From Clostridiaceae bacterium (GTDB taxonomy: Bacteria > Bacillota > Clostridia > Lachnospirales > Lachnospiraceae): DNA of 39,415 bases. Numbering within the stretch: position 1 is the first letter of the stretch; every line of letters starts with the position of its first letter. The stretch is taken from the NCBI GenBank assembly GCA_910575585.1, contig CAJTGF010000049.1:1-39415 (forward strand), written 5' to 3'. Positions 33,771 to 39,415 of this stretch are shown piece after piece. The position numbers and the translations under genes are program-made. The notes below the pieces were generated by a model that saw nothing but the letters and a program-made list of their open reading frames with translations, did not search any database and was not told the origin of the DNA.

Positions 33771-35264
33771 ATGGAGGGAAATGTGATTTTGCTGCTTCCG
33801 GTGGTCTGTCCCATATTGGCAGGCGTTCTGGTGCTGGCAGGAAAGGTGTTTCGAAAGGACAGGAAAAGCCTGATTGGGACCTCTCTGGCAGTTCTTGCGC
33901 TGGAAACGGGACTGACGGCCTGGGCCCTGATATCAGGGGGAAGTATCCAGGTGTGGAAGCTGACCGGGCAGATGGATATCAGTTTCCATGTGGATGAGAT
34001 CAGTCGTCTGTTCGCGGCGCTGACGGCCGCGGTCTGGCTGCTGGCGGGGATCTACTCTGTGGCCTATATGTCCCATGAGAAGGAGGAACACCGGTTTTTT
34101 GGGTATTACCTGATCGTTGTGGGGGTTCTCATGGGGCTGAATCTTTCAGCCAACTTGATCACCATGTATGTATTTTTCGAGATGATGACTTTGACATCTC
34201 TGCCCTTAGTCCTTCATGAAAGGAGCCGGGCGGCGGTGATGGCCGGTCTGAAATATCTGTTTTACTCGGTGGCGGGCGCGTTTTTGGCGCTGTTTGGGAT
34301 CTTCTTTCTGGCCGGGGTATCAGAGGATCTGACGTTTACGGCCGGCGGTATCTTAAGCGACGGGATGATCGCAGGGAAGGAAGGGCTTCTTTTGGCTTCC
34401 GCGTTCTGCATGATCGTGGGATTTGGGGCCAAGGCAGGCATGTTCCCTCTCCACGGGTGGCTTCCCACAGCCCATCCCGTGGCTCCCGCCAGCGCCAGCG
34501 CGGTGCTCTCCGGTCTGATTACCAAGGCAGGTGTCTTGGCGGTCATACGGGTCGTATATTTTATCGTCGGCCCCCACAGGCTGCGGGGGACCTGGGTGCA
34601 GAACGGATGGATCCTTTTGTCCCTGATAACCGTGTTTATGGGCTCAATGCTGGCTTACAGGGAGTCGGTGCTGAAAAAGCGTCTGGCCTATTCTACGGTG
34701 AGCCAGGTCAGCTACGTGATGTTCGGCTTAAGCCTTTTGACTCCCATGGGATTTGCGGGGGCTTTAAGCCATGTGGTGTTCCACTCCGTTATCAAGCATA
34801 CCCTGTTTTTGGCGGCAGGCGCCATTATTGTCACCACGGGATGGACCCGGGTGGAGCAGATGCGGGGATTGGGAAAGGTAATGCCCTTGACCCTGGTATG
34901 TTATACCGCGGCGTCCCTGGCCCTTATCGGCATTCCGCCGTTTGGCGGCTTTGTCAGCAAATGGTATCTGGCCTGCGGGGCGCTGGCTTCCAATACGGGA
35001 GTCTGGTCCTGGGCGGGGCCGGCAGTGCTTTTGGTAAGCGCCCTTTTGACGGCGGGATATCTGCTGCCTTTGACCATACAGGGATTTTTCCCGGGGCATG
35101 ATTTTAAAGGCGAGGAGATCGAGAAGAGAAAGCTGGGGGGAAAGGAGCCGTCTTTGTGGATGCTTGGACCCATCGGTGTTTTGGCTGCGGCGGCTCTTTT
35201 GTTTGGGTGTTTCCCGGACCGTTTACTGGTAATGATCGAATCGATTGCAGCAATGGTACTTTGA
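33771..35264 (+). CDS. Antiporter-like subunit 2 (NuoL/M/N family)
   Basis: 497 aa, about 14 helices. Glu137 in FFEMMT, Lys221 in GAKAGMFPLHGWLP, HPVAPASASAVLSGLITKAG and FGGFVSKWYL make it a complete antiporter-type subunit. The ATG at 33771 follows GGAGAG with short spacing; an in-frame start at 33717 would overlap the upstream gene and is rejected. 13-bp gaps on either side. Confidence 0.9.
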   Translation: MEGNVILLLPVVCPILAGVLVLAGKVFRKDRKSLIGTSLAVLALETGLTAWALISGGSIQVWKLTGQMDISFHVDEISRLFAALTAAVWLLAGIYSVAYMSHEKEEHRFFGYYLIVVGVLMGLNLSANLITMYVFFEMMTLTSLPLVLHERSRAAVMAGLKYLFYSVAGAFLALFGIFFLAGVSEDLTFTAGGILSDGMIAGKEGLLLASAFCMIVGFGAKAGMFPLHGWLPTAHPVAPASASAVLSGLITKAGVLAVIRVVYFIVGPHRLRGTWVQNGWILLSLITVFMGSMLAYRESVLKKRLAYSTVSQVSYVMFGLSLLTPMGFAGALSHVVFHSVIKHTLFLAAGAIIVTTGWTRVEQMRGLGKVMPLTLVCYTAASLALIGIPPFGGFVSKWYLACGALASNTGVWSWAGPAVLLVSALLTAGYLLPLTIQGFFPGHDFKGEEIEKRKLGGKEPSLWMLGPIGVLAAAALLFGCFPDRLLVMIESIAAMVL

Positions 35265-35277
35265 TGGAGGGATGAAT

Positions 35278-36834
35278 ATGAGCGAAATAATACTGGCCTT
35301 ACCGGTGTTTCTCCCTATCTTTGGCGGGCTGGCCATGCTGGCTCACCGGCCGGGGGAGGGGATCTTACGCTGGAACCGGAGCCGGGCCCTTCTGACGGCG
35401 GCTCTGGTGCTGCTGAACAGCCTTATTGTGGCGGCTGTTCTGGCAGGAGGCGTGGACGGGGAGCGCCGTTTGGTGGTGTTCAAACTGTACGCGTCCTTGA
35501 CGGTCATGTTTAAATTGGACAGGATGGGGGCGCTGTTTGCGGGCATGGTGGCGTTTTTGTGGCCTTTGGCTACCTTGTACGCCTTTGAGTATATGGAGCA
35601 TGAGGAAAGGAAAAATACGTTTTTTGCCTTTTATCTCATGACCTATGGAGTTACCATGGGCATTGCCTTTGCCGGGACTCTGGTGACGCTGTATCTGTTT
35701 TATGAGATGCTTACATTTGTGACCCTGCCTCTTGTGATGTTTACTCTTACCAAGGAGGCAGTCCGGGCTAGCCGGGCTTATCTGTACTACTCCATAGGAG
35801 GAGCCGCTTTTGCCTTTATCGGCATGGTGTTTGTTCTGGGGTATTCTTCCATAGAGACTTCGGAGTTTGTGGCCGGAGGCATGCTGGATCTGGCCAGGGC
35901 AGGGCAGAATAAGAATACGCTCCTTTTGGTGTATTTGATGGCGTTTTTCGGGTTTGGAGTGAAGGCGGCCGTGTTCCCCTGCTATCGATGGCTTCCCAAG
36001 GCGGCTGTGGCGCCCACGCCCGTGACCGCGCTGCTTCATGCGGTGGCGGTGGTAAAGTCCGGCGCTTTCGCCATTCTGCGGCTGACGTATTTCAGCTTCG
36101 GCATCGGATTTTTAAGAGGAAGCTGGGCTCAGTGGGCGGTAATGGCCGCGGCTATGGTGACTATTTTTTTCGGTTCTTCCATGGCGGTGAAGGAGGTCCA
36201 CTGGAAGCGGCGTCTGGCCTACTCTACCATAAGCAATCTGTCCTATATCCTGTTTGGTGCAGCGCTTATGAGCCCTCTTGGCCTGGCAGCCGGATTGAGC
36301 CATATGGTGGCCCACGCGTTTATGAAAATAAGCGCCTTTTTCTGCGCCGGCGCCGTGATGCATAAGTCGGGCAAAACATACATCTACCAGTTGGACGGTA
36401 TGGGAAAGAAGATGCCCATAACCTTTGGATGCCTTACGGCGGCCAGTTTATCCCTGATGGGTATCCCTATGTTCGCGGGATTTATCAGCAAGTGGAATCT
36501 GGCCCAGGCCGCGTTTGACTGCGGCGCCGCCATGACCGCGGCAGGCGGAGGGGACGGCGGCGCAGGACGGTGGCTTCCCTACATGGGAGTGGCTGTGATC
36601 CTTTTGTCGGCTTTGCTGACCGGGATCTATATGATGACTGTGCTGGTGAGAGCTTACTTTCCAAAGACCGGGGAAGCCGGGGCAATGCAGGAGACAGACA
36701 AGTCGGTGACAGATCCTACCTGGAAGATGCTTCTGCCGCTTGTGGTGTTTACGGCGGTCATTTTGGCCATCGGCGTGCATCCGGCTCCTTTGATGGAATT
36801 TTTAATGAAGATTGGAGGTGAAGTGGGAGTATGA
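35278..36834 (+). CDS. Antiporter-like subunit 3 (NuoL/M/N family)
   Basis: 518 aa, about 14 helices. Glu143 in FYEMLT and Lys229 in GVKAAVFPCYRWLP are present. The usual FPLHxWLP motif reads FPCYRWLP, so the conserved helix-7/8 histidine is replaced by tyrosine, and the downstream helix reads ALLHAVAVVKSG. AHAFMKISAFF and GFISKWNL are normal. The ATG at 35278 is 7 nt after GGAGGG. Overlaps the last gene by 4 bp. Confidence 0.9.
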   Translation: MSEIILALPVFLPIFGGLAMLAHRPGEGILRWNRSRALLTAALVLLNSLIVAAVLAGGVDGERRLVVFKLYASLTVMFKLDRMGALFAGMVAFLWPLATLYAFEYMEHEERKNTFFAFYLMTYGVTMGIAFAGTLVTLYLFYEMLTFVTLPLVMFTLTKEAVRASRAYLYYSIGGAAFAFIGMVFVLGYSSIETSEFVAGGMLDLARAGQNKNTLLLVYLMAFFGFGVKAAVFPCYRWLPKAAVAPTPVTALLHAVAVVKSGAFAILRLTYFSFGIGFLRGSWAQWAVMAAAMVTIFFGSSMAVKEVHWKRRLAYSTISNLSYILFGAALMSPLGLAAGLSHMVAHAFMKISAFFCAGAVMHKSGKTYIYQLDGMGKKMPITFGCLTAASLSLMGIPMFAGFISKWNLAQAAFDCGAAMTAAGGGDGGAGRWLPYMGVAVILLSALLTGIYMMTVLVRAYFPKTGEAGAMQETDKSVTDPTWKMLLPLVVFTAVILAIGVHPAPLMEFLMKIGGEVGV

Positions 36835-38873
36835 ACGGATGGGAGATTCTGATCCCCGGCATCTGCGGTATGGGGCTCCACCTGAAAATGGACGGATTCC
36901 GCATGGTGTACACGGCCATCGCCGTTGTGATGTGGGGCGTTGCCGGGATATTTTCAAAGGAATATATGGCTCATTACAAGAACAGATCCAGATATTACGT
37001 GTTTTTGTGGGCTACGTTTTTGGCCACGGTAGGCGTGTTTTTGTCAGCGGATCTATACACCACCTTCATCTTCTTTGAGATCATGTCCTTTACCTCCTAT
37101 GTGTGGGTGGCATTTGACGAGAGGGCGGAAAGTCTGCGGGCAGCCGAGACGTATCTGGCTGTGGCGGTCATCGGCGGCATGGTAATGCTCATGGGGCTGT
37201 TTTTGCTCCAGGATGTGCTGGGGACTCTCGACATGGACGGCATCGGACCTGCTGCAAAAGCGGTTTTGGCAGGCAGGGAGACCTTTGACAACGGGCAGGC
37301 CATCCACGCGGCAGGAGGATTTGCGTCAGCGAAAACGCAGCTTTACGTGGCAGGAGGGCTTATGCTCTTTGGATTCGGTGCGAAGGCAGGGTGTTTTCCG
37401 CTGCATATCTGGCTGCCAAAGGCCCATCCGGTGGCTCCGGCTCCGGCCAGCGCGCTGTTGTCGGGAATCTTGACCAAGGCCGGTGTGTTCGGCGTGATCC
37501 TGGTGTCCTGCGTCATGTTTGGCAGCGACGGCGGCTGGGGGCTCCTTATTGCGGGGCTTGGCCTTGTGACCATGTTTTTGGGGGCGCTCCTTGCGGTGTT
37601 TTCCGTCAATCTTAAGCGGACCCTGGCCTGCTCTTCCGTGTCCCAGATCGGGTTTATTATGACTGGCATCGGAATGTCCTGTCTCCTTTCCTGGGCAGGG
37701 GAGGAGAATGTTCTTGCGGCGCGGGGGGCGTTTCTGCACATGGTAAACCATTCCCTCATCAAGCTGGTGCTGTTTTTGTGCGCCGGCGCGGTGTTTATGA
37801 ACCTGCATCAGCTGGATCTAAATGACGTGAGAGGATTTGGGCGGGGCAAACCGGCTCTGTGCTTCTGCTTTTTAATGGGAGCCCTGGGAATCGGCGGGAT
37901 CCCTCTGTGGAACGGCTATGTCAGCAAAACGCTGCTCCATGAGAGCATCGTGAAATACGTCCACCTTCTAAACGCCGGTGTATCGGTTGAGGCAGGCGGC
38001 GCGCCGGCCGCTCTGCTGCCGGTGCTTACGGATCCGTCTGTGTGGAAAGGGGCGGAGTGGGTATTTCTGTTTACCGGCGGTATGACGGTGGCCTATATGG
38101 TGAAACTGTTTGTGGCATTGTTTGTGGAGAAACATCCCACCAGGCAGGCGGAGTTTGACAAACTGTCCTCCCATTATATGACGCCATTGAGCACAGCGGC
38201 CCTTGTGGGCGCGGCGGCTGTCCTTCCGGTTCTTGGGATGATCCCTCATCTTACCATGGACCGGATTGGAGACATGGGGCAGGGATTTTTCCATGCAGAA
38301 GGCCATGGCCATGTGATCCAGTATTTCTCGTTTGTGAACCTGAAAGGCGGGCTCATATCCATTGGGATCGGAGCCGTGCTGTATGTGGCCGTGATCCGGC
38401 AGTTCATGATGAAGTCCCAGGGGACGGGAGAAAAGCGCTATGTGGATCTTTGGCCGTCGTGGTTTGATCTGGAGGATCTGGTGTACCGTCCGGCGCTGAA
38501 AGCGTCCGCGGCGCTGGCCTGTCTGGCATTCAGGGCCTTGGAACAGGTGACCGACGGTCTGGTGCTCCTTGGCCGCAAGACGGTGTACAGGCAGCTTCCG
38601 GAACCGAAGACCTATGTGGAAGGCGACTGGCTGGCTCATGTGCTGGGGATCTTTGCGGACGGCTGGATGTTTTTGTGGGACAGCGTGACGGGAAAGCGGA
38701 AGAAAGGACAGCCCAGAGCGTCGGCAGTCAGCCGGTTCATAGAGCGGGAAAGACGGATCAAGCATATGGGAGAGCTGGTGGAACAGAGTTTTTCCTTTGG
38801 GCTTATGCTGGCCTGCATTGGGTTGTGCCTGACATTAGGGTATCTGTGGGCTTCGTTCTATCATTGGATGTAA
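36831..38873 (+). CDS. Antiporter-like subunit 4, long form (HyfB/NuoL-like)
   Basis: 680 aa. The core has Glu83 in FFEIMS, Lys185 in GAKAGCFPLHIWLPKAHPVAP, NHSLIKLVLFLCAGA and NGYVSKTLL. Helix 5 lies about 55 residues nearer the N-terminus than in the three sister subunits, so the first one or two helices seem absent. The C-terminal ~200 residues form an extension with a probable amphipathic segment (WFDLEDLVYRPALKASAALA), a basic loop and a final helix, resembling HyfB/NuoL tails. Last gene of the operon; no hydrogenase or electron-transfer gene follows. Confidence 0.88.
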   Translation: MNGWEILIPGICGMGLHLKMDGFRMVYTAIAVVMWGVAGIFSKEYMAHYKNRSRYYVFLWATFLATVGVFLSADLYTTFIFFEIMSFTSYVWVAFDERAESLRAAETYLAVAVIGGMVMLMGLFLLQDVLGTLDMDGIGPAAKAVLAGRETFDNGQAIHAAGGFASAKTQLYVAGGLMLFGFGAKAGCFPLHIWLPKAHPVAPAPASALLSGILTKAGVFGVILVSCVMFGSDGGWGLLIAGLGLVTMFLGALLAVFSVNLKRTLACSSVSQIGFIMTGIGMSCLLSWAGEENVLAARGAFLHMVNHSLIKLVLFLCAGAVFMNLHQLDLNDVRGFGRGKPALCFCFLMGALGIGGIPLWNGYVSKTLLHESIVKYVHLLNAGVSVEAGGAPAALLPVLTDPSVWKGAEWVFLFTGGMTVAYMVKLFVALFVEKHPTRQAEFDKLSSHYMTPLSTAALVGAAAVLPVLGMIPHLTMDRIGDMGQGFFHAEGHGHVIQYFSFVNLKGGLISIGIGAVLYVAVIRQFMMKSQGTGEKRYVDLWPSWFDLEDLVYRPALKASAALACLAFRALEQVTDGLVLLGRKTVYRQLPEPKTYVEGDWLAHVLGIFADGWMFLWDSVTGKRKKGQPRASAVSRFIERERRIKHMGELVEQSFSFGLMLACIGLCLTLGYLWASFYHWM

Positions 38874-38897
38874 CGGGAACAATAAAAAGGATAGGGG

Positions 38898-39097
38898 CCT
38901 CCCTTTCGTCTTTAAGGTACTCTCGGAGTCTCTTTGTGCCTGATTTTGTGAGATGATTTTTTGTCAGATGTGCATAAATTTATGAGGTGTACGTGGAACG
39001 TACGTTGATTAAATTTATGTGCATATGACGGAAAATCATCCACAAAGGCAGGTGCAAGAGAGATTCCGAGAGTACATCTTTAGGGATGAGGGGGAGG
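38898..39097 (+). repeat. 200-bp imperfect palindrome (long hairpin)
   Basis: Two ~97-nt arms meet at a GGA loop (38995-38997) flanked by GTACGT/ACGTAC. Shared blocks include TACTCTCGG, GATGATTTT and CATAAATTTA. Most differences between the arms are T against C or G against A in the direction that leaves U-G or G-U pairs in a plus-strand RNA. The hairpin lies 25 bp after the last antiporter gene and could form the 3' end of that transcript. No T-run and no protein. Confidence 0.85.
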
Positions 39098-39136
39098 TTC
39101 TTATTTTAATTCGGGTAAATGGAAGTTTAAATTCGA

Positions 39137-39415
39137 CATATTGCTGTATTGTTGAGTGAGCAATGGGCGGGGATTGTCGTGGGCCCGGGAGGGAAGGGAG
39201 GCTGTGTGCCGTTCGGGTTCAGATATGCCAGACATTCCGATGAGCCCAAAGCGGAAATCAGGAGGGGTTAGGCCCTCCTGCTTTCCTGGTCTCATCCAAT
39301 GTCATTTAGATAAGCAAGGTCTCTCAGAAGAACTCTGCCATAAATTAGCTATGTGTTGGAATGATATGGGGATTCTGTCTGCTGTCAGAAGTTCTATATA
39401 CTGATATTTCATATA
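39137..39415 (-). repeat. Right arm of the terminal inverted repeat
   Basis: 39296-39415 is the exact reverse complement of 1-120, and 39214-39247 that of 421-454. Between and beyond these the match is roughly 75%, with the left-arm nested element missing here. An 82-codon open frame at 39156-39404 crosses the arm, but its counterpart in the left copy is broken by stops and frameshifts, so I do not call it a gene. Confidence 0.9.

Noticed and set aside
29415-38873. Energy-converting hydrogenase or complex I operon
   Set aside because: No NiFe large or small subunit, no NuoB/C/D/I-like protein and no ferredoxin-type cysteine motifs occur in the operon; only membrane antiporter-type subunits are present.
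39156-39404. 82-codon open frame in the right repeat arm
   Set aside because: The homologous left arm has stops and frameshifts at the same place, so coding is not conserved; more likely a chance frame in repeat DNA.
1-39415. The whole window as a transposon or integrative element bounded by inverted repeats
   Set aside because: It contains housekeeping-type genes (htpG, lgt, galK) and no transposase, integrase, relaxase or cargo typical of mobile elements.

Overview
The window looks like chromosomal DNA of an anaerobic gut Firmicute of the Lachnospiraceae (Clostridium cluster XIVa; an Enterocloster, Hungatella or Lachnoclostridium relative is my best guess). The reasons are purine-rich AGGAGG-type ribosome sites, a CIRCE/HrcA heat-shock operator, lipoproteins with Ala/Glu/Thr-rich linkers, YesM/AraC-type two-component regulation, a nickel-pincer (lar) operon, TRAP and fused-permease ABC importers, and moderately high GC coding DNA with AT-rich intergenic gaps. 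There are 32 confident genes and one doubtful small ORF. I see no rRNA, tRNA, prophage, transposase or CRISPR array.

Layout. 1-717: a repeat arm with a nested hairpin element, then the leader of galactokinase (galK, 718-2004). 2005-2237: an AT-rich gap with its own promoter and terminator, a candidate small RNA. 2238-4924 (minus): a SAM methyltransferase and a MATE exporter whose leader contains a terminator hairpin. 5115-7235: CIRCE operator, promoter and htpG. 7344-8489 (minus): nitroreductase and a small membrane protein. 8684-14288 (plus): patatin-like lipase, Na+-coupled amino-acid/amine symporter, lgt, and a hybrid sensor kinase ending in a terminator. 14428-18512: binding protein, fused permease and ATPase of an AfuA/FbpA-like ABC importer. 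18675-22376: promoter, roughly 200-nt leader and larB-larE-larC (nickel-pincer cofactor synthesis, no larA). 22485-29293: YesM-type kinase, AraC-type regulator, TRAP transporter dctP-dctQ-dctM and a second, separately initiated DctP-like lipoprotein. 29336-38873: a ten-gene Mrp/Mbh-type cation antiporter operon with four large antiporter-like subunits. 38898-39097: a 200-bp hairpin. 39137-39415: the second repeat arm.

How the genes may work together. The YesM kinase and AraC regulator probably switch on the neighbouring TRAP importer, whose promoter has a good -10 but a poor -35 box. TRAP and NSS carriers use sodium gradients, which a multi-subunit Na+/H+ antiporter could help set; this link is inference.

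The most unusual points are: (i) the two ends of the window are a perfect 120-bp inverted repeat belonging to a diverged modular repeat family, which may mean an invertible segment or simply a contig broken at a repeat; (ii) the antiporter operon keeps the gene order of the Mbh membrane module but has three extra antiporter subunits and no hydrogenase; (iii) LarC carries nine 12-residue His-rich tandem repeats and LarE has a three-cysteine set; (iv) a 200-bp palindrome has mismatches that are mostly G-U wobble pairs on one strand only; (v) a compact promoter-terminator unit lies downstream of galK.
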